From NCBI GenBank assembly GCA_965223355.1, contig CBDCWE010000003.1:806001-870000 (forward strand): 64,000 nt of DNA. The letters run 5' to 3'. Below are positions 31,813 to 40,671 of this stretch, piece by piece. Under the pieces are notes generated by a model that saw only the letters and a list, made by a program, of their open reading frames with translations, was not told where the DNA came from and did not search any database. A program made the translations under genes and the position numbers. This DNA is from Tectiglobus sp965223355. GTDB taxonomy: Bacteria; Pseudomonadota; Alphaproteobacteria; Rhizobiales; Hyphomicrobiaceae. How positions within the stretch are numbered: the stretch's first letter is position 1; each line of letters opens with the position of its first letter.

Positions 31813-33228
31813 ATGAGCGCTTCGGGTGAGGGCAACGACGAAATCATGGCCGATGATCAAAAGGATGGCGAACAAAACCGCCTTGCAGCGCGCGCCTCGC
31901 GCTATCTGCGGGTCGGCGGTAACGTCGGCTCGATTGCAGCCAAGGTTGCAGGCCAGCGCCTGTTCGGCTTCGAAGCCAATTCGGCCAAGGATGCAGCCGA
32001 CCTCGCACGGGCGCTCGGCGGTCTCAAAGGCCCCATCATGAAGGTCGCCCAGCTGCTCTCGACAATCCCGGAAGCACTGCCGAGTGAATACGCGCGCGAA
32101 CTTGCCCAGCTTCAGGCCAACGCGCCGGCCATGGGCCCCGCCTTCGTCAAGCGGCGCATGACCGCCGAGCTGGGTTCGGATTGGAATCGGCGGTTCGAGA
32201 CGTTTGCGACCAGCGCGGCTGCATCCGCATCGCTGGGCCAGGTCCACCGCGCGGTCGCCGTCAACGGTGACATCCTCGCCTGCAAGCTCCAGTATCCGGA
32301 TATGCAGTCGGCCGTTGAAGCCGACGTCAGTCAACTCGGCATCATCTTTTCAATCCATGCGCGCATGAACCCGGCAGTCGACACCCGCGAGATCCTCGAG
32401 GAAATCGCCGCCCGGCTGCGTGAGGAATTGGACTATGAGCTTGAGGCCAACCATATGGCGCTTTACGGCCGCATTTTTGCCGACGAGGCGATAATCCGCG
32501 TGCCGGAGGTTGTTCGTGAACTCACAACCAGGCGCCTCTTGACCATGTCCTGGCTCGAGGGCGCCCCGCTGATGGCCTTCAAGGACCACGCGTTGGAGGA
32601 TCGCAACGCCATTGCCCGCGCCCTGTTCCGCGCCTGGTGGTTTCCGTTCAGCCATTACGGCGTTATCCACGGCGACCCGCACCTCGGCAACTACACGGTG
32701 TTTGAGGATGATGGCCGCCCCGCCGGCATCAATCTTCTCGATTACGGTTGCATCCGCACCTTTCCGACACCGTTCGTGCAGGGCGTAATCGATCTTTACA
32801 ACGGCCTGCGCAATGATGATCGCGATCTCGTCGTTCACGCCTACGAAACCTGGGGCTTCGTGGGCCTCACCAACGAGTTGATCGAGGCCATGAACATCTG
32901 GGCCCACTTTATCTATGGTCCGTTGCTTGAAGACCGCGTGCGCACGATCGCCGAAGGAACCACTCCGGCCGAGTACGGGCGCCGGGAAGCCTTTAGCGTG
33001 CACAAGATCCTTAAGGAGAAGGGTCCGGTAAAAGTGCCGCGCGAGTTCGTTTTCATGGACCGCGCGGCGATCGGTTTGGGCGGCGTGTTCCTCCATCTCG
33101 ACGCCAAACTGAATTGGTACGAGCTGTTCAACGAAACGATCGAGAACTTCGAACTGGCGGCGGTGACACGACGCCAGCAGGCAGCATTTGCCGAGGCCGG
33201 TGTGCCGCTGCCGGTCGCCGGACGATAG
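31813..33228 (+). CDS. ABC1/AarF-family atypical kinase
   Basis: This 471-residue protein has the family regions LKGPIMKVAQLLS (Lys77-Val-Ala-Gln, a variant of the KxGQ motif), an Ala-rich nucleotide loop SAAASASLGQVHRA, the catalytic region VIHGDPHLGNYTV, and the metal-binding LLDYGCI. ABC1 proteins such as UbiB and ADCK support ubiquinone biosynthesis as ATPases. UbiB carries C-terminal transmembrane helices, which are not seen here, so this is a soluble AarF-like paralogue. An alternative start is the ATG at 31846. Cassette D begins 12 bp after the stop. Confidence 0.8.
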   Translation: MSASGEGNDEIMADDQKDGEQNRLAARASRYLRVGGNVGSIAAKVAGQRLFGFEANSAKDAADLARALGGLKGPIMKVAQLLSTIPEALPSEYARELAQLQANAPAMGPAFVKRRMTAELGSDWNRRFETFATSAAASASLGQVHRAVAVNGDILACKLQYPDMQSAVEADVSQLGIIFSIHARMNPAVDTREILEEIAARLREELDYELEANHMALYGRIFADEAIIRVPEVVRELTTRRLLTMSWLEGAPLMAFKDHALEDRNAIARALFRAWWFPFSHYGVIHGDPHLGNYTVFEDDGRPAGINLLDYGCIRTFPTPFVQGVIDLYNGLRNDDRDLVVHAYETWGFVGLTNELIEAMNIWAHFIYGPLLEDRVRTIAEGTTPAEYGRREAFSVHKILKEKGPVKVPREFVFMDRAAIGLGGVFLHLDAKLNWYELFNETIENFELAAVTRRQQAAFAEAGVPLPVAGR

Positions 33229-33239
33229 GCGGAAATGAT

Positions 33240-33398
33240 CTAGGGATCTTCTGATCACGTCATGGGTTTCCAAAGGGCAATGCCCTTTGGCGGGATCGTT
33301 AAGGGTGGAGCCCTTAACATATCGCCGCGGTGCGGCGATCTTTGAGGGGCTTGTCCGCCCCTCAAACACCCCGACCAGGGGATCAACCCCTGGACCCC
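33240..33398 (+). repeat. Multi-hairpin cassette D, copy 1
   Basis: A row of five small stem-loops including CAAAGGGCAATGCCCTTTG, GTTAAGGGTGGAGCCCTTAAC-type, a TCGCCG..CGGCGA stem, GAGGGGC..GCCCCTC and CCAGGGG..CCCCTGG. A CTAG lies at the start. Copies are at 39648 and 51080. All copies lie 3' of a gene in the same direction. Confidence 0.85.
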
Positions 33399-33463
33399 GT
33401 TCAGATAAGGTCTGGGCGGGCGGGTTGATTGACGACCGGTAATAGCGCGTCTTGGGGTGCCAA

Positions 33464-34306
33464 TCAGGTGCGCTGGCGGGCGCTCTCGCCAATCATCTTG
33501 CGCAGTTCTGAAAGTTCCTCGTGCAGGGCATCGAACCGTTCGTGAATGCGGGCTTCTTCGGCGTCCAGGACGCTGGTCACGGCCTCGGCATTGGGCCCGT
33601 CGTTCAGGCTCTGCATCGAATCGACAATGATCCCGATAAACAGGTTGAGGACGGCAAAGCTGGTGATCACGATAAACGGCACGAAGAACACCCATGCGTA
33701 GGGGAAGAGTTCCATGGTCGGGCGCACGATGCCCATCGACCAGCTCTCAAGCGTCATGACCTGGAACAAGGTGTAGGCGGAAGCGCCCACCGATCCGAAC
33801 CATTCCTGCATGCGTGGGTCCGGGTGCTGTCCGAACAGCTTGGTCGTCAGCACCGCCGAGATGTAGAACAGCAACGCCAGCACGCCGATCACCGACAACA
33901 TGCCCGGGATCGATTGCCCGATCGCACTGATGACCCGGCGCATTTGCGGGACGACCGAGAGCAGGCGCAGCACGCGCAGAATGCGCAAGGCGCGCAAAAT
34001 AGCCAGCGGTCCGGCGGTGGGGAGCCACGCGATGGCGACGATGGCAAGGTCAAAGACGTTCCAGCCCGAGCGCAAGAAGGCCAGGCGATAGGCGTAGAAT
34101 TTCAGCGTCAACTCAAACGTGAAGACAGCGAGAATGGCGGCATCGATCAGACCCAGCACACCGCCGAAACGCTGCGTTAGGACCTTGTCTGTTTCGCAGC
34201 CCAAGGTCACGGCGTTGATAACAATAAGCACCGTGATGAAAGTGATAAACCGAGGGTTTTCGACGATCGCCGCAGCGGCCCGTCGCGTGCCCGTCAGTTC
34301 CGCCAT
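33464..34306 (-). CDS. Bacterial voltage-gated sodium channel (BacNav family)
   Basis: The 280-residue product from the ATG at 34306 has a single voltage-gated channel domain. S1 lies near residues 20-37. The S4 sensor LRALRILRVLRLL carries arginines every third residue (Arg105, 108, 111, 114). The pore selectivity motif TLESWSM is at residues 185-191, as in NavAb and NavMs, where Glu187 forms the high-field-strength site. S6 is near 205-229. The C-terminus (250-275) is a charged helix, EARIHERFDALHEELSELRK, resembling the coiled-coil domain of NaChBac-type channels. A GTG at 34336 could extend it by 10 residues. A repeat copy lies directly upstream. Confidence 0.9.
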   Translation of the reverse strand: MAELTGTRRAAAAIVENPRFITFITVLIVINAVTLGCETDKVLTQRFGGVLGLIDAAILAVFTFELTLKFYAYRLAFLRSGWNVFDLAIVAIAWLPTAGPLAILRALRILRVLRLLSVVPQMRRVISAIGQSIPGMLSVIGVLALLFYISAVLTTKLFGQHPDPRMQEWFGSVGASAYTLFQVMTLESWSMGIVRPTMELFPYAWVFFVPFIVITSFAVLNLFIGIIVDSMQSLNDGPNAEAVTSVLDAEEARIHERFDALHEELSELRKMIGESARQRT

Positions 34307-34382
34307 AGGATCCGGTCGAACCACGCCACCCCCCAATGCCGGCAGTCTCCTACGACCCGCCGGCGCTTACGTTCAACAAGAA

Positions 34383-34659
34383 TAGTGGTCTCAATCACTT
34401 AAAATGGCGCATTGAGATGCGCTGCCCTGGTTCGTGAGCAGGAAGGCGTGCGCAAGCATAGCGTGGGCTATGGTGAGCACGGCTGACGCCCTCACGGGCC
34501 AGGGCAGCGCACCGGAGGCGCTCAGATTTGGCCTGATGCCGGCCTTGCGGCGGCCTTATGATGCGCCAGCATCACCACCGCGCCTTGGGGCCACCGCGCC
34601 TTGGCACAGACCAAATCTGAGCGTCTGAATGCACCATTTTAAGTGATTGGGACCACTAG
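34383..34659 (+). repeat. Two-armed palindromic MITE-like element, copy 4
   Basis: The left flank reads ATAGTGG instead of CTAGTGG, while the right end has CTAG. The inverted ends are AGTGGTCTCAATCACTT and AAGTGATTGGGACCACT. Arm 2 has an extra copy of the block ACCGCGCCTTGG. Same direction as copies 3 and 5. It sits between the sodium channel start and the propionyl-CoA synthetase stop. Confidence 0.85.
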
Positions 34660-34754
34660 TGTGGCAATCGATATGGCGTCGTCACCGCCGAACTTCCAGA
34701 TGCCGAGCGGCGCATCGGCGCATGCGACGCAGGGCCCGTCCTCGACGGGACGAC

Positions 34755-36662
34755 TCAGCTCTCGATCATGTTGCGGTCCGCCAATACCGAAGTGATTTCA
34801 TCGAGAATAACCGGGTCGTCGATGGTGGCCGGCATCTTCCACGCCGTACCGTCGGCAATTGCGCGCATGGTGCCACGCAGAATCTTGCCGGACCGCGTCT
34901 TGGGCAGGCGCTGAACGGTCATGACGTTCTTGAAAGCCGCGACCGGCCCGATCACCTCGCGCACGAGCTTGACGACCTCGCCTTCGATTTCGCTTTGTTG
35001 CCGATTGACGCCGGCATTGAGCACGATGAAGCCGGCCGGGAGCTGTCCCTTGAGCTCGTCCCTGACGCCGATAACGGCGCATTCGGCAACGTCTTTATGG
35101 GTTGCAACCACCTCTTCCATCTGACCGGTGGAAAGGCGGTGGCCGGCGACGTTGATGACGTCATCCGTGCGCGCCATGACATAAATGTAGCCGTCGCTGT
35201 CTTTGTATCCGGCATCGGACGTTGTGTAGTAGCCAGGCAGTTCGGACAGGTAACTGGCACGGAACCGTTCGGTCGCGTTCCACAGCGTCGGCAGGCAGCT
35301 CGGCGGCAACGGCAGCTTGATCGCAAGTGTGCCGGTTTCGCCGGGAGCGACCGGCTGCGCGTTGTCGTCGAGCACCTGCAAATCGTAGCCCGGCATCGGA
35401 ACCGTCGGAGAGCCGTGCTTGACGGGCATGCGCCCGAGCCCGACCGGATTGGCACAGATCGCCCAGCCGGTTTCCGTCTGCCACCAATGGTCGATAACCG
35501 GAACGCCAAGCTTTGCCTCCGCCCACTGCAACGTGTCCGGGTCAGCGCGCTCTCCGGCCAGGAACAGGACCCGGAATTCGCTGAGATCGTAGTTCTTGAT
35601 CAGCGCCCCTTCCGGGTCCTCCTTCTTGATGGCACGAAACGCCGTTGGTGCCGTGAACAACGTCGCAACCCGATGTTCGGCCATGACGCGCCAAAACGCG
35701 CCGGCATCAGGGGTGCCGACTGGCTTGCCCTCATAGATCAAGGTCGTGCAGCCGTGCAGCAGCGGCGCATAAACGATGTAGGAGTGACCGACCACCCAGC
35801 CGACGTCGGATGCGGCCCAGTAAACTTCGCCGGGATGCGTGTTGTAGAGGTTCTTCATCGACCATTTGAGCGCCACCATGTGACCGCCGTTGTCGCGCAC
35901 CACGCCCTTTGGCTGGCCCGTGGTCCCGGATGTGTAGAGTACGTAGAGCGGGTCGGTCGCCTTGACCGCCACGCAACCGGCCTTGCGCCCCTCAGCCTCG
36001 CTCCGGGATGTCAGTTCGGCCCAGTCATAATCGCGCCCCGATACCAGCGCGGCCGCGGCTTGCGGGCGTTGCAGGATCAAGGTGTTTTGCGGCTTGTGTG
36101 TCGACAGCTCAATCGCCTGGTCGAGCAACGGCTTATACTCGACGATCCGGCCCGGCTCGATGCCGCAGGAGGCGGCAAGCACAGTTTTGGGCTGGGCATC
36201 ATCGATACGGGTCGCCAGTTCGGTGGCTGCAAAGCCGCCGAACACGACGGAATGAATAGCGCCGATGCGCGCACAGGCCAGCATTGCCATCGCCGCTTCC
36301 GGGATCATTGGCATGTAGATGATCACGCGGTCGCCCTTCTCGACGCCGAGATCTTTGAGAACGCCTGCCAATGTCGCCACTTTGTTGGTGAGTTCGCTGT
36401 ACGTCAGGACCGACTTGGTGTCGGTCACCGGGCTGTCGTAAATCAGCGCCGGCTGATCACCGCGGCCCGCCGCGACATGGCGATCGAGACAGTTATAGGC
36501 GGTGTTGCATTCGGCACCGGCGAACCAGCGGCCATATTCGCCCATGTATGGATCGAACACCTTGTCCCAAAGCTTGTACCAACAGATGTCCTGGGCAGCC
36601 CTGGCCCAGAACGTCTCGGGGTCGCTTTTCCAGCTAGCGTAAACTTCGTGATAGCGTGTCAT
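34755..36662 (-). CDS. prpE: Propionyl-CoA synthetase (AMP-forming)
   Basis: This 635-residue acyl-CoA synthetase of the acetate/propionate group has the P-loop TSGTTGQPKG, the conserved YNTHPGEVYWAASDVGWVVGHSY, and VPVIDHWWQTETGWAI, where the Trp after TETG (not Gly) is that of propionyl-CoA synthetases. RSGKILRGTMR carries the catalytic Lys593, the site of acetylation control in this family. The ATG at 36662 with GGAG upstream is preferred over the long frame to 36728. It would activate propionate to propionyl-CoA, the substrate for the methylcitrate or carboxylation routes. The first downstream feature is MITE copy 4. Confidence 0.9.
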   Translation of the reverse strand: MTRYHEVYASWKSDPETFWARAAQDICWYKLWDKVFDPYMGEYGRWFAGAECNTAYNCLDRHVAAGRGDQPALIYDSPVTDTKSVLTYSELTNKVATLAGVLKDLGVEKGDRVIIYMPMIPEAAMAMLACARIGAIHSVVFGGFAATELATRIDDAQPKTVLAASCGIEPGRIVEYKPLLDQAIELSTHKPQNTLILQRPQAAAALVSGRDYDWAELTSRSEAEGRKAGCVAVKATDPLYVLYTSGTTGQPKGVVRDNGGHMVALKWSMKNLYNTHPGEVYWAASDVGWVVGHSYIVYAPLLHGCTTLIYEGKPVGTPDAGAFWRVMAEHRVATLFTAPTAFRAIKKEDPEGALIKNYDLSEFRVLFLAGERADPDTLQWAEAKLGVPVIDHWWQTETGWAICANPVGLGRMPVKHGSPTVPMPGYDLQVLDDNAQPVAPGETGTLAIKLPLPPSCLPTLWNATERFRASYLSELPGYYTTSDAGYKDSDGYIYVMARTDDVINVAGHRLSTGQMEEVVATHKDVAECAVIGVRDELKGQLPAGFIVLNAGVNRQQSEIEGEVVKLVREVIGPVAAFKNVMTVQRLPKTRSGKILRGTMRAIADGTAWKMPATIDDPVILDEITSVLADRNMIES

Positions 36663-36841
36663 CTCGGTTCTCCGGGCGGCCCACATGTTCCGAGAGAGTG
36701 TTGTGCCCGTCAGTGCGGGTGCGATCAAGTCTGCGCGCCTCGTTCATTTGGCTAAGTCGCGTGGCCAAATCACGTGGCCAAGTCACGTGGCTAAGTCACG
36801 CCGCCACCAGGCTCGGATGATGATCGCCACCTTGGTGCCGG

Positions 36842-36896
36842 GCAACTTTCTGCCTCTATTCGGGATCGTTCCGATGCCGAATAGAGGCAGGTTGCT
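36842..36896 (-). repeat. Hairpin B, copy 4 (3' of the cold-shock gene), with paired base changes
   Basis: Arms read CTGCCTCTATTCGG and CCGAATAGAGGCAG. Compared with the common CTTTATT/AATAAAG, the T-to-C change on one arm is matched by A-to-G on the other. It lies about 40 bp downstream of the cspA-type gene in the same orientation as the other copies. Confidence 0.85.
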
Positions 36897-36933
36897 GTGG
36901 CCGCGCCTGTCTTGGAACCAGGCGGCCGTGCAA

Positions 36934-37140
36934 TCATTCGTTGCGCAGGTTGGTTGCAGCCGAACGTCCCTGCCGGTCCTGTTCGATGTCGTAGCTGATC
37001 TTGTCACCTTCGTTCGGGGCCGTCATGCCGGCGCGTTCGACGGCACTAATGTGAACGAAAACGTCCCTGCCGCCATCATCGGGCTGGATGAAGCCGTAGC
37101 CTTTGGTTGTGTTGAAGAATTTCACTGTTCCGCTCGGCAT
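36934..37140 (-). CDS. Cold-shock domain protein (CspA family)
   Basis: This is a 68-residue single cold-shock domain with RNP1 (KGYGFIQPD) and RNP2 (VFVHISAV), standard for CspA-type RNA chaperones. The start has a very strong AAAGGAGGT ribosome-binding site 7-8 bp before the ATG. It stands alone, is followed by hairpin B and has its own promoter region upstream. Several members usually exist per genome, so this need not be the cold-inducible one. Confidence 0.95.
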   Translation of the reverse strand: MPSGTVKFFNTTKGYGFIQPDDGGRDVFVHISAVERAGMTAPNEGDKISYDIEQDRQGRSAATNLRNE

Positions 37141-37988
37141 TATGAGTACCTCCTTTAGCCAGTTGGACGGGTTGTGATGGGGGGTGCTGCGAGGCCGGCG
37201 CTGGTGCGTGCCAATTGCTGGCTGCGCGCCAAGGCGCGGTTCAGCTGCCGCCTCGCTGTGATTGATCTGGTCTCATTTGATGCCGCGTCGTCTGATGCCG
37301 CGTCATCGTCAGACACGACTGCGGGCAAGGTCGCGATCTGGTCTATCACACAGATTGTCGTTGGCGGTTTTCCAATCGCAGCTTGGCCGCAGCCGATCAG
37401 GCGCGCAACGTGCCAAGTAACTGCGCTATCTGCGCCCCAAACCTGGCGACTGCTTCCCTCGGTTGCATGTTGGCCCGGCACCGTGCAAGCAGGGCAGGGC
37501 ATCGCGTCGCGCGATAAAGATCGGTCAGTCAATGTCAGAAAGTGCCTAGTTCTCGCAACAAATGATACGCGCTGACGTTCCTATGTCTGCCGCTGGGCCC
37601 TCGCCGTGCGCAAATTGCGAAGACAGGTTGGTGAGTTTCTCCATGCGGCCCGAAGCGGAGACGATCCGATTCAAGCGCAGGCCGCCCGTTCGTACTGAGC
37701 GGAATATCGGTGTCGCACAGCCAAAAGTCAATTCGCAAACTGTCGGAACGTGAATGCGCGTTGATGTGTTCGATGCGGCTGTGGCGACGGGCTGCGATTT
37801 TGCGCAATCGTCATTGCTCGTTCGCCAACCCTGATCTAGAGTTCTCACTCCGACACTGCGCACCCGAGGCGTTTGCGCCAGACCTCTGGCTTAAGTTTTT
37901 GTTAGTGTTTTGTTTTAGCAAGCGTTGCTCGGCTTATCACCGGCGCCAAGCGCTTGCTCCAGAACACATGCTTGGTGGTAAACCAGCG
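37141..37988. other. Intergenic region, no confident gene
   Basis: These 848 bp hold the csp promoter side and the upstream region of the acyl-CoA synthetase. Open frames on both strands have no familiar sequence and poor start sites. A short direct repeat of GATGCCGCGTC lies near 37278-37310. I see no RNA gene. Confidence 0.5.
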
Positions 37989-39638
37989 ATGAACGCGAAG
38001 TCCAGTCCGATGTTAACCAGCCCCTATGATCAAAATCTCGAGAAGGTTGCAGCCAACTATCAGCCGCTGACACCGTTGAGCTTCCTGGCGCGCGCAGCCA
38101 CGATCTCTCCTGATCGGATCGCAATCGTTCACGGTGCGCTACGCCATAACTATCATCAGCTCTACGAGCGCAGCCGGCGGCTTGCCTCAGCGCTCGCCGC
38201 CAAGTCGATTGGTAAGGGCGATACCGTTTCGGCGATGTTGCCGAACGTCCCGTCGATGATCGAGGCCCACTACGGCGTGCCAATGGTTGGCGCCGTCCTG
38301 CATTCGATCAATACGCGTCTTGATGCCGAAGCTATTGCTTTTCAACTGGATCACGCTGACTGCAAAGTCGTCATCGTCGACCGCGAGTTTGCCACCGTCA
38401 TGAGCGCGGCTCTCAAGCTCGCCAAGTGCGCACCGCTTGTCATCGATTACAACGATACCGAGTTCCGGCAACCAGACGGTCCGATTTCTAAGATCGACTA
38501 TGAAGCCTTCCTAGCATCCGGTGATGCAGACTTTCGCTGGCGGTGGCCGGACGATGAATGGGAGGCGATTTCGCTGAACTATACCTCGGGCACTACCGGC
38601 AATCCGAAGGGCGTCGTCTATCATCACCGCGGCGCAGCATTGATGTGCTATTCGAACATTTTGGCCGCCGGCATGGGCAAGCATCCGGTCTACCTTTGGA
38701 CCCTGCCGATGTTCCACTGCAACGGTTGGTGTTTTCCCTGGACGCTGTCCGCGGTCGCGGGAACCCACGTCTGTTTGCGTTGGGTCCGGGCAGCGGCGAT
38801 GTTCGAGGCGATTGCCGAACATCGTGTCACGCATTTGTGCGGTGCGCCGGTCGTTATGTCGACGCTGCTCGATGCAACGCGCGAACAGCAGCGCACCTTG
38901 CCGCATACCGTCGAATTCATCACCGCAGCAGCGCCGCCGCCAGAAGCGGTGCTGGCGGCGATGGCGGCTGCCGGTTTCAACGTCACGCACGTTTACGGCC
39001 TGACCGAGACATATGGTCCGGCAGTGGTGAACGAATGGAACGCCGACTGGGACGCCCTGTCGGCTGATCAGCAAGCCGCCAAAAAAGCCCGTCAGGGTGT
39101 CCAGTATGCCGCGCTCGAAGATCTGGCCGTGCTTGATCCCGAGACGATGGCGCCGGTGCCGGCAGATGGTGAAACACTGGGCGAGGTCATGATGCGCGGC
39201 AACATCGTCATGAAAGGTTACCTGAAGAACCCTGACGCGAGCGCACAAGCCTTTGCCGGCGGATGGTTCCACTCCGGTGATCTCGGCGTGATGTGTCCGG
39301 ATGGCTACATACAGCTCAAGGACCGTTCAAAGGACATCATTATCTCGGGCGGCGAGAACATCTCATCAATTGAAGTTGAAGATGTGCTCTATAAACATGC
39401 AGCGGTGGCGGTTTGCGCCGTTGTCGCAAAACCTGATGAGAAGTGGGGTGAAACGCCGATCGCCTATATCGAACTGAAGCCGGCGGCATCGGCGACGGCC
39501 GAAGAAATGATTGCGTGGTGCCGGCAACACCTGGCAGCATTCAAATGCCCGCGCTATGTCGAATTCATCGAAGTGCCCAAAACATCAACCGGCAAGATTC
39601 AAAAATTCAAGCTGCGGGATCGGGCCAAAACGGCCTGA
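37989..39638 (+). CDS. AMP-dependent acyl-CoA synthetase (DmdB/medium-chain type)
   Basis: This 549-residue ligase has the P-loop YTSGTTGNPKGVVYHHRG, LWTLPMFHCNGWCFPWTLSA, and FITAAAPPPEAVL. It also has THVYGLTETYGPAVV, KDIIISGGENISSIEVEDVL, and the late catalytic Lys in TSTGKIQKFKLR. Its length and the HCNGWCFPW signature are those of the group that includes 3-methylmercaptopropionyl-CoA ligase (DmdB) and medium-chain fatty-acyl-CoA synthetases; the substrate is uncertain. The frame runs back to 37710, but upstream codons look non-coding. The ATG at 37968 is an alternative start. Cassette D follows 9 bp after the stop. Confidence 0.85.
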   Translation: MNAKSSPMLTSPYDQNLEKVAANYQPLTPLSFLARAATISPDRIAIVHGALRHNYHQLYERSRRLASALAAKSIGKGDTVSAMLPNVPSMIEAHYGVPMVGAVLHSINTRLDAEAIAFQLDHADCKVVIVDREFATVMSAALKLAKCAPLVIDYNDTEFRQPDGPISKIDYEAFLASGDADFRWRWPDDEWEAISLNYTSGTTGNPKGVVYHHRGAALMCYSNILAAGMGKHPVYLWTLPMFHCNGWCFPWTLSAVAGTHVCLRWVRAAAMFEAIAEHRVTHLCGAPVVMSTLLDATREQQRTLPHTVEFITAAAPPPEAVLAAMAAAGFNVTHVYGLTETYGPAVVNEWNADWDALSADQQAAKKARQGVQYAALEDLAVLDPETMAPVPADGETLGEVMMRGNIVMKGYLKNPDASAQAFAGGWFHSGDLGVMCPDGYIQLKDRSKDIIISGGENISSIEVEDVLYKHAAVAVCAVVAKPDEKWGETPIAYIELKPAASATAEEMIAWCRQHLAAFKCPRYVEFIEVPKTSTGKIQKFKLRDRAKTA

Positions 39639-39647
39639 GGACCCTCT

Positions 39648-39792
39648 GATCACGTCATGGGTTTGCAAAGGGCCGGGCCCTTTGCCGGGATCGTTAAGGG
39701 CAGCGCCCTTAACATATCGCCGCTGTGCGGCGATCTTTGAGGGGCTGTCCGCCCCTCAAACACCCCGACCAGGGGATAATCCCCTGGACCCC
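39648..39792 (+). repeat. Multi-hairpin cassette D, copy 2
   Basis: Same five stem-loops as at 33240, e.g. CAAAGGGCCGGGCCCTTTG, with changed loop bases and kept stems. Located 3' of the acyl-CoA synthetase in the same direction. Confidence 0.85.
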
Positions 39793-39924
39793 GGACTTGT
39801 TCGGGGATTTCCTAGAAAAGCAATAAGGCGGATATGATCTAAATCAGATTACCTTGTGCGCTGCGATCCGCTGGGCAGGTCTTTTCCGCTCCAATGCCTG
39901 CCCGACGGATCAACGTCCTGAGCG

Positions 39925-40104
39925 CTAATGCTCGGTAGGCCCGTTCTTCAATCGGACCATTGCGTCTTTCAATTTCAGCTTCTCGCGTTTGAGCTGGCTG
40001 ATCGCCAGTGTGTCGACTGATGGATGCAGGAGAGCTTCTTGTATTTTCTCTTCCAGCATCCGGTGCCGCTCTGTGAGTTCTGCAAGATGTGCTGAGATTG
40101 CCAT
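39925..40104 (-). CDS. YdcH/DUF465 small coiled-coil protein (copy 1)
   Basis: A 59-residue charged helical protein on the minus strand, starting MAISAHLAELTERHRMLEEK after an AGGAGG site, ending ISQLKREKLKLKDAMVRLKN. The LKxxKLxLKDxM pattern is typical of DUF465 (YdcH-like). It is divergent from a second DUF465 gene at 40356, with a 251-bp shared upstream region. The function of the family is unknown. Confidence 0.8.
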   Translation of the reverse strand: MAISAHLAELTERHRMLEEKIQEALLHPSVDTLAISQLKREKLKLKDAMVRLKNGPTEH

Positions 40105-40355
40105 CCATTTCCTCCTTTAGGTTGGAGTCGCAAACGGCTAAAGTGTGACAGAAGGACGACACCATGTCTAACAAATTTCGTGTTCCAATGAAGCGCCGGT
40201 TACCTCCCGCGGCCAACTTTGAGCGATGGGTTTGCGATGCAAGCAATTCGGGAGACTGGCAAAAATCGCCGAGTTGACCGGTCGAACGCTTGTCAACACT
40301 CGATTTCGGGCCGATAGTCGAGGTATTGGATACCGGATTCGGGTGGTCACCCATC

Positions 40356-40562
40356 ATGAATGCCAGCAGCGAACGGGCAGAGCGCGAACGGCTAACCGCC
40401 CTGCGGCTTGAGCACCGCAAACTCGACGAGATGATTCGCGAGCTTGAGGCGCAGCCGGTTCCCGATCAGCTTCTGGTGACGCGACTAAAGAAGCAGAAGC
40501 TCACCCTGAAGGATGCTATTACAACCCTCGAAGACCGTCTTTTTCCCGATATAATTGCTTGA
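40356..40562 (+). CDS. YdcH/DUF465 small coiled-coil protein (copy 2)
   Basis: A 68-residue helical protein beginning MNASSERAERERLTALRLEH and ending LVTRLKKQKLTLKDAITTLED. It has the same LKKQKLTLKDA core as copy 1, so the two are diverged paralogues. It lies 109 bp before purE in the same direction, a recurring context for DUF465 genes in this group. No catalytic residues are expected. The start at 40356 is the only ATG fitting the helix boundary. Confidence 0.8.
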   Translation: MNASSERAERERLTALRLEHRKLDEMIRELEAQPVPDQLLVTRLKKQKLTLKDAITTLEDRLFPDIIA

Positions 40563-40671
40563 ATTGGCGCCCCAGAGCTTGCCAAATTGCGCGTCGCTGG
40601 CTAGGCCGGTTTCCCCTTTTGAGCTTTTGCTGCGATGTTTCGCCACCAGAGCAGGGCTTGTGGAGACGGGC

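Noticed and set aside
33240..33398. CRISPR array
   Set aside because: The repeated hairpins differ in sequence and spacing, and have no regular repeat-spacer pattern or cas genes.
34755..36755. Long plus-strand open frame opposite prpE (34647-36755)
   Set aside because: It is antisense to a clear propionyl-CoA synthetase and reflects codon bias in GC-rich DNA.
37155..37575. Possible small genes between the cold-shock and acyl-CoA synthetase genes
   Set aside because: Frames on both strands overlap each other, lack good start sites and match no family.
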